A DNA stretch of 64,000 nt from Escarpia spicata (lineage: Eukaryota; Annelida; Polychaeta; Sabellida; Siboglinidae): positions 53,320,601 through 53,384,600 of the forward strand of contig OZ023214.1 in assembly GCA_963995525.1 (NCBI GenBank), read 5' to 3'. The notes beneath the pieces are model-generated. The model was not told the origin of the DNA, searched no databases, and saw nothing but the letters and a program-made list of their open reading frames with translations. Of the stretch, positions 1 through 10,996 are shown piece after piece (position 1 is the first letter of the stretch; each line of letters opens with the position of its first letter). Both the position numbers and the translations under genes were made by a program.

Positions 1-308
1 GAAGCACCTCAAGCCAACTTGTATTCTCCTCTCAAGCTAATAGTGTCCATGTCTTGCATGCGTACAGGAAGATGGAGATGACCAGGGCACGCTTGAGTCT
101 GAGTTTGCATGATCATGTATGAACAACATGAACAATAATTATGTATTCGATCATTCTTGCTGCCACGTTGGCATTTTATACGTTATTCGATAAATGATGT
201 TTGTTTTGAAAAAATTACCGGTCGCCATGTCCGGCCTCAAAATAATAAAAGTTGTGACCCTGATTCGGGGTAAAAATCGTGTTCCTCACAGTGAGAAGGT
301 CGCGTGTT
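1..308. other. 5' flank, no gene recognised
   Basis: No convincing coding exon, RNA gene or repeat is visible here. Short open frames exist but match nothing I recognise and show no splice-site support. Confidence 0.4.
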
Positions 309-741
309 GGGGTAAGACCACATTAAGGATTTGTCCGCCATTAACGACCGAAAGAGTGCCCTTGAAAATACCGTTTTGGTGTGATGTATGAAATTTTTTG
401 GAGCACTTTGACGTGGCGCATGTTAGTCCAGTGAATACTGAATGCACTACTGCATTAGATCTTTTACGAGATAGCAATACATATACTCTAGTCGCTCGCG
501 TATTCGCTCAGTGGCTATTTTGCAGAACGCACCAATATTTCAAAATCCGTCACCAGATTGGGGCGAAATTGAGGGTGGTCAGGCTTGGGTGGAGAATCTC
601 ACGAGTTTTCCACAGCGCTTGTGTCAATGGAGGTTAAATATGCTGTGAAATATTCAAGAAAATCGTAAGACAAATTTTGCAGGAAATGAAGGAAACGTTA
701 TAATGGCCGCATGTCGTAAATTTTAAATGTGGTCTTACCCC
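309..741. mobile_element. MITE with 16-bp inverted ends and TGTT target duplication
   Basis: The left end GGGGTAAGACCACATT (309-324) is the exact reverse complement of 726-741. Similarity continues inward imperfectly for roughly 20 bases. The same four bases, TGTT, lie immediately outside both ends (305-308 and 742-745), as expected for a 4-bp target site duplication. No transposase is encoded, so this is a non-autonomous DNA transposon. The superfamily is not assigned. It ends about 150 bp upstream of the LYRM4 start codon and may lie in its promoter region. Confidence 0.7.
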
Positions 742-888
742 TGTTCCTCTGCACGCGTATGAGCGACAAACCGTGGCGCCTCATTACGGAGCCTGTATAA
801 TCGAGATTAACGAGAGCTCCACTTTGCGGAGAGTGAATGATCGACGCATTTGCGGCGCACAGAGCCGCATTTATGAGCCAATTTTGAT

Positions 889-3800
889 ATGGCGGCTTCT
901 AGACGTCAGGTTCTGTGTCTGTACAAAAATATGATGCGCGAAGCGCATAAGTTTACGGCATACAATTTCAGGTGCTTATTGTTCGGTTGTGCGTGTTGCA
1001 GTGGTCATCACTTGTAAATATGAAATTATAATTTCGCCTCCTCCTGTTAACAAACTCGTGATCATAGCTTGTTACCTGCATTGTTACCTGCACTGCAGGC
1101 TGCATTGACTCAACGATTGTGTCCAAGATGTTTTCTTATGGATGACCGACAGCAAATTAAAGTTAAATGCAGACAAAACTGAATGTATCATCATTGGTAC
1201 TCCAATGCAGCGAGGTAAACTTAATGACTTTTTTCCAACATGCATCCTGAGTCAAAATATCAAACCAGCAGCATCAGTACGGAATCTAGGAGTGACATTC
1301 GGGGTCCCGGATGGTTCGGCCCCCGACGAGTTCGGCCCACGCCGACGGATGGTTCGGCCCATGTAACAAAAATCAGCAATGCAGGGTCAGATGTTTCGGC
1401 CCACGCAGATGCCAACGGATGTTTCGGCCCATTTCACCGAAAATTCGATGTGCAGTGTCGGATGTTTCGGCCCATTGATAATTATCTCTATATTTTTGAT
1501 GATTTGTATTTGTTACATGTGTGTTATTTCGGTAATTTTATTTCACATTTTCTTAATATTCACACTTTCTTGTATGGTATTTTGGAGGTACGCAAGTCAA
1601 AATAGTTGCATGCAATATAAGAATTATTTAAACATTTATCATTATTTAAACATTGAAACATCACGCATAAATATATAATAATTCGTAACACATTTACTGA
1701 AAATACGCAAGTCAAAATAGTTGCAAGCAATATAAGAATTAGTTAGATTTCTAAACAGAAGCAGGACGGATGGTTCAGCCCATAGAACCCGCCGACACAG
1801 GTTACAGAAACGGTTGATTCGGCTCACTTCACTGCCGACACTGGTTACAGAAACGGTTGATTCGGCCCATGCGAACGCAAGCAGGTCACGTTTAACCGGT
1901 TATGTGAACGGATGGTTCGGCCCCATCGGCCGAACCCGTCGGGGGCCGAAACATCCGACTCCCGACCGTCGTGTCTGATTGCGACTTCAATTTCAGACAA
2001 AACATATCCCATATGCTGTTTTTATCATATCCGTGATCTTTGTCGCATTTGCCGACATATGTCGCTTTCTGTCGTTAAGACTATCGCAACAGCTCTTGTT
2101 AGCAGCAGATTTAATTATTGCAATTCCCTCCTTCATAATATTGTTATCAAGGATATTGCAAAACTACAACGTGTCCAAAATTGTTTAGCAAGGGTAGTCA
2201 CACAATCTCCTCGATTCTCCTGCTCGGTGTCACATCTAAAATCACTGCATTGGCTCCCCATGTGATACCGCATTATGTTTAAGATCTACAATCACCTACC
2301 AAGCCCTTTCATTCAAACAACCTAGTTATTTACACTCAGTGCTCAAGCCAGACAACTTCGGTTGTCTAGTTCGAAGTTGCTATCTATTGCTAGAGTTAAG
2401 ACAAAGGCTGGAACTCGATCTTTTTCAGTTGCCGCATATACTATATGGAATTCGCTTACCGTTAATGTTAAATCAGCAGAAAATATTGTTACATTTCGTC
2501 ATCGCCTGAAAACCTATCTTTTCAATATCGCCTATCCTCCCTAGCTTCCTAGTACATCCATCCATTTGTTGACGACCTTCGCCTTGCACACGAGTACGAG
2601 AATGCTTAATCCTTTGGTTTTGGTGCACCACTGAGCTCGGACTGAGGATATTGACGTGTTAAAAGTGGTTTATTATTTTTGTCGCTCAACTGTTCGTTTG
2701 TTAAAAAGATGTCGACATTGTCATTGATTGAGTGATTGACGAGTTACATTGTCTTTGTTAATGTCATTACTTGTGATGTGTGCACAAATATTGGGAATCA
2801 GTTTGAATATAAAACCGATTTGGATAAACAGATCAATAGTCAGTTTGTGAGCGGCTCTTGAGATGCGGGATAGTTTGGAAAAAAGCAATAATTGGCACTT
2901 GTTTTTTACACATTTACGTATACATTTTAATAAATATATTGGGTAACTTAATTCATTTAAATGTCTTGTTGCAACTTGTGGGTGGTCTGGCCGGTGACTG
3001 ACTGACTACCGGTAGGCTAGCAACACCATTAGGGCCGGAACAATACATCACTTCACAATATGTATCGCTAAATAAAGTTCACAATACAATACATAATGCG
3101 ATACTGACTGACAGTGAAATGCACATCTATCTATTAGGAACAATTTAATTATACTGAACAACAATTACACAGGCCCGCGTCAGTAGCATATGGTCTACGA
3201 AGGCACTCCTTATGATGCATGTATGCTCTTACAAGACGCACTGACACCGTACTCCTGTTTCCTAAGCTCATCATAAATATATGGTAGACACAGTAGCATG
3301 TTCCATATCACTGTATATGGTTTTGTAGTTTTCTTTGCTGTATTATTTCACTTGGAAATAAATTTAATTGATTGATTGATTATTCTTTCCCTAGATAACC
3401 ACTTCAGGCTACAATCTTCATATTGAAAACACCATACTGTTCAACCTGTACATTAACAAGATTATAACATGTTTTATTGTTAAATTGCAGAAGTTACGCA
3501 GTCAGGAGAATTAGAGATGCGTTCCAGGACAACAAGTTGGAGACAGACCCTACAACAATAGACAACTTAGTGCAAACTGCTCACAAGAATCTAGAGATCA
3601 TTAAAAGACAGGTTAGTTTTAGTTAGCTTATTGTTTATTTGTTAATTACAGGGGAACAAATAGCAAAGTTCTGTGACTGTGTAATGTTTCAGTTGAATAG
3701 TGTTGGATTGATATTCTGCTTACCACAAAATACATCCACTGAAAACATTGTTGAAGGAAGCTGGCAAGTATCTAGTACACCTCCTGTATTCAAGTATATT

Positions 3801-6800
3801 ACCTTTTCCCTTCTTTGCAAATTCATACAGGTTGTCTAGCACCCTGCCACCCTTTGGTATTCATAACTGCCACCCTTTTTTATTCATAAATGCAAATTGA
3901 AGGAATTTGTTGTTTGGTTTTCTGACAAAAATAACTGCTACATTCTGACTTGTAAAATTGGACATGCTTTTAAGTGTTGGTGCTGTGTGGCTGTCACATG
4001 GTGATACCATCACCCAGATACCTTAATGTTGGTTTTTTATTATTTGTTGTTTGCAACTGTAAGCTCTAAAAAGTGATTCTACTAGAAATAATGGCTAATT
4101 AAAACAAACAGTTTGTATTGCAAAGCGTTTATTTACTGCTATTCTATGCTCATCTTAAAGTGAAATTATCTAAACCTACGACCACTGTTGACAACCCACC
4201 GACACAGCAGCCGCCACAAAACGCGGACGTTTCGGATAGCGGAAATCGACATTGCGCAGCCGCCACAGCAAAATACCGCTAACCTCATAATAGACGCAGT
4301 ATACCGCCCCTGACGAGCGGTTACATCCACCCCTTGTTTTCTTGCCATCGGTTAACCCATGTGCAATAAAACACTTTAGTTAATGCCACACCGATCGCGG
4401 CTCATGGAATGGGTTCCTATATTGACCGGACGTGCAGGCTGACCTGTCCGCATCTTGTGTTCATGCATCGGGATTGGCTCTCCTACGTGGTCGTTGTGCT
4501 GTAGATGCAGCTGGACTTCATCATCTAAGCTGTCGGGCAGATTTAAGTGTGCAGGTGCTGCCATCTCATAGCAACACAGTAGTCGCTCATCGTCTGAGGA
4601 CTCACTGAACCCTCGTCGTGGTGTAGGAACACAAGGAAGTTGTCGCCTCCTCAATGTAAGTGGTGTGCAGGTACATCATTTCCAGGTACACAGGGCTTCA
4701 AGGACGAACAGTGCAGTGTGTGTTGCCCACCTGAACCGTCCACCGGTGCAATGACGTAGACGTCATTCGTTCCTTGCCGAGAAACCACTTTGCAGATCGT
4801 GTCGTCCCATGCGTCCTGAATCTTGTTGCGTCCCAGGATGCTGCGCTTACAATAATAAACTCATTCACCATCCGCCAATGGCAGGTCTCGAGCTCGAAGC
4901 AAACCTTGCGTTGGTCGGCTTCTTTCTACAATTGGGCGTGAGTCAGAGAGTAGGCTTCACATAGGCGACGCTGATGTTCAATAGCCCAGTTGGTTTGGTG
5001 ATCATCCTGATCACCGATGCCTAGCAGGAGGTCCACTGGCTGACGTCCATGCCGGCCAAACAGGTAGTACGGTGCATAGCCAGTGCTCGAGTGAGGTGTT
5101 AAGTTATACGCCTGTACAACTTCCTGGATGTGGTTGACCCACTGACGCTTCTTTTCAGAACTCAACGTCTGCAACAAATCGTGTAATATTTTTCCGGTTG
5201 AAACGCTCGCATTGTCCGTTCCCAACCGGGTGACATGGCATAGTATGGGCATGTTTGATGCCATATATCTTTGTCAACTTGCATATGATGGCAGACTCAA
5301 AATTCTGCCCATTGTCACTGTGTAGTCGCTATGGCACACCATAATAAAAAATAAAACTTTATTTTGACACCGTCAAATCCGGGACGGCTGCCCCGTTCAA
5401 GAGTGTGTACAAGCATTAAAATACTAACTAGCTTAAAATTATAATTAGTCCAGGTAAATAATAAAATAATAATAACGATAGGCTATAAAACATGTTAAAA
5501 CTAGAATGTTCCTCTGTTTAAATTATTTTAAATATATATTTACAAATTAAATTGCATTTGTTAAAAGTAATATTAAATGTGTCAAATAAACAAAACACTA
5601 ACACCATGAATACTACAATGATAATAAATAATGAATACTACAATGATAATAAATAATGAATACTACAATGATAATAAATAAGATAATATGTAATACTTGT
5701 GTTAAAGTCCAATGTCAGTCATGTAAAACCCATTAAGTGGAGAAGAACAGTGTCTAGTTGTTTCTTAAATTGAGGGAGATTGCCGTTGTTGCGCATGTTC
5801 ATGGGAAGTTTGTTCCACAGAGTGGGGCCAGCACAAGCAAATGCACAGCGGCCGAAACGTTCTAAGTTCACTCTAGGAACTTGCAAGAGTAACCCGCTTG
5901 CAGAGCGTAGGGAACGCCGTGGTGTATATTGGTGCATACCATTGGAACCATTTGTTGACGAGCACTTTTGCCACTGTCTCTGCTCTTTGGTTGCGAGTAG
6001 GGACTGCAATGGTGAATTTGCTGAAGACATCTGTGATAACCAGAACATTTTCCCGGCCGTCAGACAATGGTTCCAACATGGTGAAGTCCATTGTCGCCAT
6101 CTCTAATTGCTGCGTTGCCATGAGATGTCCGAGAGGAGTGCGCAACTTACGTGGCTGTATCTTCGCAAGCGAGCAACGGTCACACTTCTGTGTCCAGGCC
6201 AGGATGTTGTCATGCATTGGCACCCAGAAGCACCGGTCTCGAATCACCTGTTCCATCTGTTCCGCTCCTTGGTGGCCAGCATGATCATGCAGTTCTTTCA
6301 GTACTTGGTCGCAGAGACAAATGGGTAAAAGTAACTGTTGCACTTCTCCGAGCCTTGTGTCAGCAATGCAATGGTACAGAACACCATTCTTCTCGATGAT
6401 GCATCCTCATTGCTGCATCAACTGGACGGCACTCATTGATTCGGCCTCTCTCTCTAGTCTCTTGGGTCATCTTCCTAGATGACGAAAATGTCTGTGAATG
6501 GGGTGTTCAAGAGCCCAACGTCACAGCCAGTGGCGTTGGGACCGGCTAGCCCTCTGTGGTTGAAAAGTGAAAATAGTAGCCTGTTGGTAAACCGTAGAAC
6601 ACCCAGATCAACCTCACCTCCTTGCGGTTGCCCCTGGGAAACCACTACCTTGTGGTTGTGGGCAAACAAGGCTCTGGCTAGGGGGAGAAAAAACCCCAAA
6701 TTAAACCTCCTGCGGAGGGCCAACAACCCCCCCCAGTTCAATAATTGTTACGGAAACTGAATGTGTGACTTCACAAGCACATGCTGGAAACGGTTATGAC

Positions 6801-9428
6801 GAGGCGACGCTTCATATACCTGAGGACATCAGATACATGGAAAGTATGACACTTCCAGATCAAAGCAAATCGGACATTCGGCATCCGACAGCATCGCTGA
6901 CCAGACCAAAGGAAACTGTAAATATAGAAGTTGGAACATGAGAATGCTACATTCAATGGGTAAATCAGCACAACTTGCAAAGGAAATGGATAAATACAAA
7001 ATCAGTGTCATGGACATTAGCGAATTCAGATAGATAGAACACGGGGAAGTCAAGTTGAACACTGTTATTTTCTCTGTGAGAGAAGACAACCTACACACGG
7101 AGTGGCAATAATGAAGCTACGGAACAGATATGGTGTACTACAAAAAGTACAAGACTACGACGAAACAGATAATGACATTGTTGATAGAAAGTGGTAACAA
7201 TTCAAGGTGGCCCACAAAGAACCAGCTGAAGAAGTACTGGGTTACAAAATGAGAGGACAAAAACCATGGATCATCAAAGTGTCGTGGGAGCTGGTAGAAG
7301 ACAGGAAACAACTAAAGAACAACGTAGAACAAGCAAAGTCAGGAAGGATAAAGCAGATCTACAAGGATTAGTATCAACAAAAAACAAAGATGTAAAGAAA
7401 ATGATGAGACAAGATAAAAGAAAGTGGGTAGACAACCTGGCCGCAGAGAAACAGCCGGGAATGGAAGGATGAAAGAAGTCTACAACATCACAAAGACACT
7501 TAGTAAAAAAAAAACACGAGACATCGAATGCAGTAAAAGACAAATCTGGAAACCTAATAACTGAAGGACCAGCCAGACAGGCAAGATGGAAGGAGATCAG
7601 GACAGATTCTATAACAAAAACAGATTAGAGCAGCACTGAGGAAGCTAAAAAAATAGGAAAGCCAGAGGTAAAAATGACATTACAGCAGAATTGTTGAAAG
7701 CAGACATGGCGACAACAGAGAATTGGCTTCTAAGCTTATTCAAAACAATTTGGGAAAAAGAAAAAGTACCAAAGACGTGGAAACAGGGACTGACTGTTAA
7801 AATACCAAAGAAAGGTAACCTTACAGAGTGTGGAAATTGGAGAGGAATTACTCTAACATCTGTCCCCAGTAAACTGTTCAGATGAGTGATAATAGACAGA
7901 ATAAGAGATGGAGTTGACAACAAGTTGAGAGATGAACAAGCAGATTTCAGAAGAGGTCGAAGCACAGTTGAGCAGATATTCATGGTGCTCTCCCGCCGGT
8001 CAACGAGAGCTGCCAGTTCATGGGACTAGTCAGTGATACTCTCGTCGTCACGCTGTCTTCGCTCATAGAAGGCACGCAGTAGCTATGAGGCATTGACAAG
8101 TTCGCCGAATGAGTCTCCCAGGATCGCCAGAATGGCCCGCGCATCTCGTCTCTCCTCCACCGTGCAGCACCCCACTTCTCTCTTTGCCGGGCCCTGGAGA
8201 TGGCACCACACATAGTCAGTGGCATTGCGCCCCGTCAGATTTTGAGCGTGCAGGGTAGATTCTGCGACTGCACACCATCCTGCTGCCTCGTCGATGTCCT
8301 TTCCGTCAAAGATGTGTAGTTGCTGCTCTCTCTGAACGATGGTGTTCACTAGAGATGTCACCGGGGCTGCAGCACTCGCTCTCAGGTCATGTAGTTGTCC
8401 GCGCAACTCTTCCAACTCCTGCCATGTTACCACAGTGGTCACTAGGTTGATCCCTATCCATACCAAATAAAAATTTTGAACAGTCTAATCAATCTAAATT
8501 TAGAATTTTGTAGCCCACCCCACTTCTGGTACAAAAATGTAAGCTCCTAAAAGGGATTCTATTCGAAATAATGGCTAATTAAAACAAAAGGTTTGTGTTG
8601 CAAAACGTTAATTTAACTAATACTAAATACTGCTACAACTACTATTCTCTGCTCAACTTAAAGTAAAATTATCTAAACGTACGAACACTGTTGACAACCC
8701 ACCGACACAGCAGCCGCCACAAAACGTTTCAGATAGCGTAAATCGGCATAGCACAGCCGCTACAGCTAAATACTACAAACCTCATAATAGGTGCCGTATA
8801 CCACCCCTGACGAGCGGTCACACAACAGTTATATTTGCTGCTTTCATGGGCATCAGGGCTTTGTTTACCGTGTCATTTCCAATCCCTTGTCAACCTTATC
8901 TTTTTAGAAGGCCGTGTACTATGTATACGTAAAAGTGTACTAGCTTTTGTTTGTTTTTCATTGTCATGGCATTGTTCACTCCACTTTATATACTTTCTCC
9001 CACTTTGTAAAGTTTTTGATCAGCAGAACTTTGTAAAGTTGTTTGTCAGTAGTACCTTCTAAATAAAGTTGATGTCCAATTCAAAAGTTTGTGGTCCACA
9101 TATTAACATAACATGTAAACATCTGCATTGTCAGTTCTGGAAGAAAGTGTTTTGATATTTTCTGAAAAGATGACGTTCATGCAGGCCGGCACTTCGTGAG
9201 ATGGTCTCTGGTCTCCAGACCGACAACAATTTTGAACACTGGCCCCTCCTAAGACTTTGTCACCCATATCTTACTGCCTCAAGCCCACAACATCTCAACA
9301 ATTAATTAACTGTTTCATAATACCTGACATTAATACAGTAATTATTCTATCTACAGGTCACTATCAGTCAGCTCTACCGTTCAAGCAAGCTGGTTATTGA
9401 AGAGAGAGCCAAAGCTACAGCAAGATAG
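889..9428 (+). CDS. LYRM4: LYR motif-containing protein 4 (ISD11), 3 exons
   Basis: Exons 889-971, 3491-3611 and 9357-9428 join in phase (2, then 0) with GT-AG introns to give 91 aa, the length of the human protein. LYRM4 is the small helical mitochondrial partner that stabilises the cysteine desulfurase NFS1 together with acyl carrier protein, for Fe-S cluster assembly. Exon 1 gives a start in a good context (purine at -3, G at +4) and the LYR region, here LYK (residues 11-13). Exon 2 begins with the family hallmark [10 protein letters not shown]. Exon 3 carries the C-terminal helix ([18 protein letters not shown]). Intron 1 contains a LINE relic; intron 2 contains a nested Ty3/gypsy element. 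Identification is from recognised family sequence; no search was run. Confidence 0.93.
1140..2545 (+). pseudogene. LINE reverse transcriptase C-terminal relic (CR1/jockey-like)
   Basis: Positions 1142-1300 encode the motif stretch [10 protein letters not shown] followed by VRNLGVTF, typical of the thumb region of non-LTR reverse transcriptases. Positions 1968-2544 resume with the downstream part ([27 protein letters not shown], and a final TIWNSL with HRLKTYLF). The two halves are separated by the element at 1301-1966, and several stops and frameshifts are present, so the copy is dead. It lies in LYRM4 intron 1. The exact LINE clade is an inference from motif style. Confidence 0.75.
1301..1966. 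mobile_element. Non-autonomous DNA element rich in TTCGGCCCA motifs
   Basis: This segment interrupts the LINE between its LGVTF motif and the next codons. Its ends are inverted copies of each other: a GGATG-TTCGGCCCCCGACG type sequence at the left, and its complement with about 3 differences in 30 bases at the right. Inside, the motif GGATGKTTCGGCCCAY or a close variant recurs about ten times (around 1313, 1348, 1392, 1419, 1464, 1768, 1857 and 1909). No protein is encoded. Repeated subterminal motifs are known transposase binding sites in other DNA elements; here that role is inferred. Confidence 0.6.
2546..3490. other. Remainder of LYRM4 intron 1
   Basis: AT-rich sequence without a recognisable gene. 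Around 3350-3385 an AATAAA-type stretch is followed by a short (ATTG)n run, like the 3' tail of a LINE or SINE copy. No full element can be delimited. The 3' splice site of LYRM4 exon 2 ends this block at 3490. Confidence 0.4.
4058..4325 (-). repeat. Left LTR (3' LTR of the minus-strand element)
   Basis: 268 bp, TG...CA ends, clearly alignable with 8538-8822 over its whole length but with many substitutions and indels, so the insertion is old. Confidence 0.82.
4926..6343 (-). pseudogene. Ty3/gypsy integrase relic, split by a LINE insertion
   Basis: Read from 6343 downward, the first part contains the H-H-C-C zinc-binding region (HDHAGHQG then CDRCSLAK) and the start of the catalytic core ([12 protein letters not shown], with the first acidic residue). 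The second part, 5336 to 4926, contains HSDNGQNF with the second catalytic Asp, then the region before the C terminus ([14 protein letters not shown]). The join is interrupted by the LINE fragment at 5337-5937, and stops and frameshifts are present. The copy is not functional. Confidence 0.82.
5337..5937 (-). mobile_element. 5'-truncated LINE inserted in the integrase
   Basis: Minus-strand coding remnant with the typical C-terminal end of a non-LTR reverse transcriptase ORF ([18 protein letters not shown], then [10 protein letters not shown]). An AT-rich 3' region follows, with three 25-bp repeats of AATGAATACTACAATGATAA type at about 5610-5685. The integrase sequence ATGGTATGC / ATGGTGTGC is present on both sides, which fits a 9-bp target duplication with one later change. 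So the LINE entered after the LTR element. Confidence 0.72.
6478..7985 (+). mobile_element. Internally deleted LINE fragment (APE and RT pieces)
   Basis: On the plus strand, 6478-6760 is a GC-richer leader. Positions 6920-7035 encode an endonuclease start ([19 protein letters not shown]), and 7690-7985 encode reverse-transcriptase blocks ([37 protein letters not shown]). The order is that of an APE-type LINE, but sequence is missing between the blocks and after RT domain 2. Stops and frameshifts are frequent. The fragment replaces the expected gypsy pol region, so recombination as well as insertion may have shaped it. Confidence 0.7.
8083..8466 (-). pseudogene. gag-like remnant of the LTR element
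   Basis: 127-codon minus-strand frame close to the 5' LTR (8538-8822). The pattern FDGKD...[10 protein letters not shown]...[10 protein letters not shown]...[16 protein letters not shown] resembles capsid regions of Ty3/gypsy elements. No zinc knuckle is visible before the sequence is interrupted at about 7985. Confidence 0.6.
8538..8822 (-). repeat. Right LTR (5' LTR of the minus-strand element)
   Basis: 285 bp copy of 4058-4325. Just inside it on the minus strand lies a TACCAGAAGTGGGG stretch that could be a tRNA primer binding site; the tRNA is not assigned. Confidence 0.82.
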
Positions 9429-9729
9429 GCACTCGTCGACTGTGTGCCACAAACAATGCTAGCTGCTACTCACATTATCCTCAGGCTGATAATGTATAAC
9501 ATATACTTGGCCCCACAAAGATTGTGCCAATGGTTGCTGCAAGTAGGGTCAGGGTGTATAATTACACCATCATGTAAACATGACTGAATATAAGGAAGTC
9601 ACTTTCATTAACAGTATCCAACCATAATACATGTATAAACCTGAGATTATTGTAGAAAATTTTTAGATAATTTATTATGCTATAAAAATACAGATCTAGA
9701 TCATGAAAACATTGCAAATGTTTATACTT

Positions 9730-9735
9730 AATAAA
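9730..9735 (+). terminator. Candidate LYRM4 polyadenylation signal
   Basis: AATAAA about 300 bp after the LYRM4 stop codon, followed by T/G-rich sequence. It is the first such hexamer I see after the stop. Confidence 0.55.
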
Positions 9736-10733
9736 GTGTTCATGGATATTAATGTAATGAATTGTTGATGTGTTAGTGATCTAATAATGGTACCGTGTAC
9801 ACTATTAGTATATTGTTGATGTGTTAGTGATCTAATAATGGACCTATACCTTGTTTGAAATAATCAGTTACATGTTGGTTTAAGGTCAAAAGCTCCCCAT
9901 TAATTGCAGATATCTCTGCAATTCTTCAACACATCCTTACAAAATTTTCGACATAATGTTACTTGTGCCAAATGATGACAAAATGTTAAGTAAACTCATT
10001 CTTATTTTTGTTTGCTTACTTTGCTGACATGTCATTGTGTGTTGTGCATATATTTTAGTTCCAGATTTAAGTGATATTTGTGTTGTCATGAAGGTGAAGA
10101 ACATGAGGAAATTGTACTTTGGAGAATTGATTTTACATCATCGTTTGTTAACAACCCTTACCCGGTATACGTGTAGTACAGTAGTAGCATATTCAAAATA
10201 ACTCATCACACACAATTCAGTGTCACAAACAACTGAGCGGTATTTGTGCTACTTGTATCTCGCACTAAAACTTTTACTGCACCTTTACACAGAGGCAGAT
10301 TTTGACCTTCAATTCCCCCCCCCCCCCCATTTAAGCATTCTTCATCGATCATTTTCTAGATGGCTGTTGTCTTCACGAATGCTGTAATACCAAACTTGAA
10401 AAAAAGTATTTTTTTGAAAGGACATTTAATCGCATATTTCATTTGATATATTTGTTAGTAAAATGTAACATTAGCTTTATTAGCAGACTGTGTGGTTGAA
10501 GTTGGATCTTCCTGATAAGGTTCAAGATGCAAGGCTTTGTCACAGCTAAACCACATCACAGATCAGCAAGATCCAATATATTATTTTGTCTTGGTTTTAA
10601 TATTGGTCCTTGTAGAAATGCCAGTTCCTCATGTCAATGCTTTGGGCAGAGGACTGTGAGAGCTCTGTCAGAGAGAATTGATCATTCACCACCAGCTCTT
10701 TGTCAGAAAGTTACCAGGTCAGAATCTTGAGTG
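9736..10733. other. Intergenic between LYRM4 and SPAG7
   Basis: No gene seen. It holds an imperfect two-copy tandem duplication of a 57-bp stretch (ATTGTTGATGTGTTAGTGAT type) at about 9757-9842 and a run of about 15 C at 10314-10328. Confidence 0.45.
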
Positions 10734-10996
10734 TCCTCTTTCAGTTTGCTATTTTTTCACATGCCTCTTTCAATTTGCTATCTTTTCACAAGCCTCTTTC
10801 AGTTTGCTATCTTTTCACAAGCCTCTTTCAGTTTGCTATTTTTTCACATGCCTCTCAGTTTGCTATTTTTTCATATGCCTCTTTCAGTTTGCTATTTTTT
10901 CATATGCCTCTTTCAGTTTGCTATCTTTTCACAAGCCTCTTTCAGTTTGCTATCTTGTCACAAGCCTCTTTCAGTTTGCTATCTTGTCACAAGCCT
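10734..10996. repeat. 29-bp minisatellite, about 9 copies
   Basis: Unit of the type CTCTTTCAGTTTGCTATCTTTTCACAAGC with small variants. One copy is shortened by 5 bp near 10855. The overlapping open frames here are products of the repeat. It lies between the convergent LYRM4 and SPAG7 genes. Confidence 0.9.

Larger units (their letters stand above)
4058..8822 (-). mobile_element. Degenerate Ty3/gypsy-type LTR retrotransposon with nested insertions
   Basis: Two direct repeats, 4058-4325 and 8538-8822, begin TGTAAGCTC and end GCGGTYACA (TG...CA), and each is flanked by CAAC (4054-4057 and 8823-8826), a likely 4-bp target duplication. Coding remnants run on the minus strand: a gag-like piece near the right LTR and integrase pieces toward the left LTR. 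A purine-rich tract just inside the left LTR (on the minus strand, about 4326-4340) fits a polypurine tract. The protease, reverse transcriptase and RNase H region is missing, and its place is taken by a LINE piece. The element lies in LYRM4 intron 2, antisense to it. Confidence 0.85.

Noticed and set aside
398..637. 79-codon open frame upstream of LYRM4
   Set aside because: Lies inside the MITE at 309-741 and resembles no protein I know.
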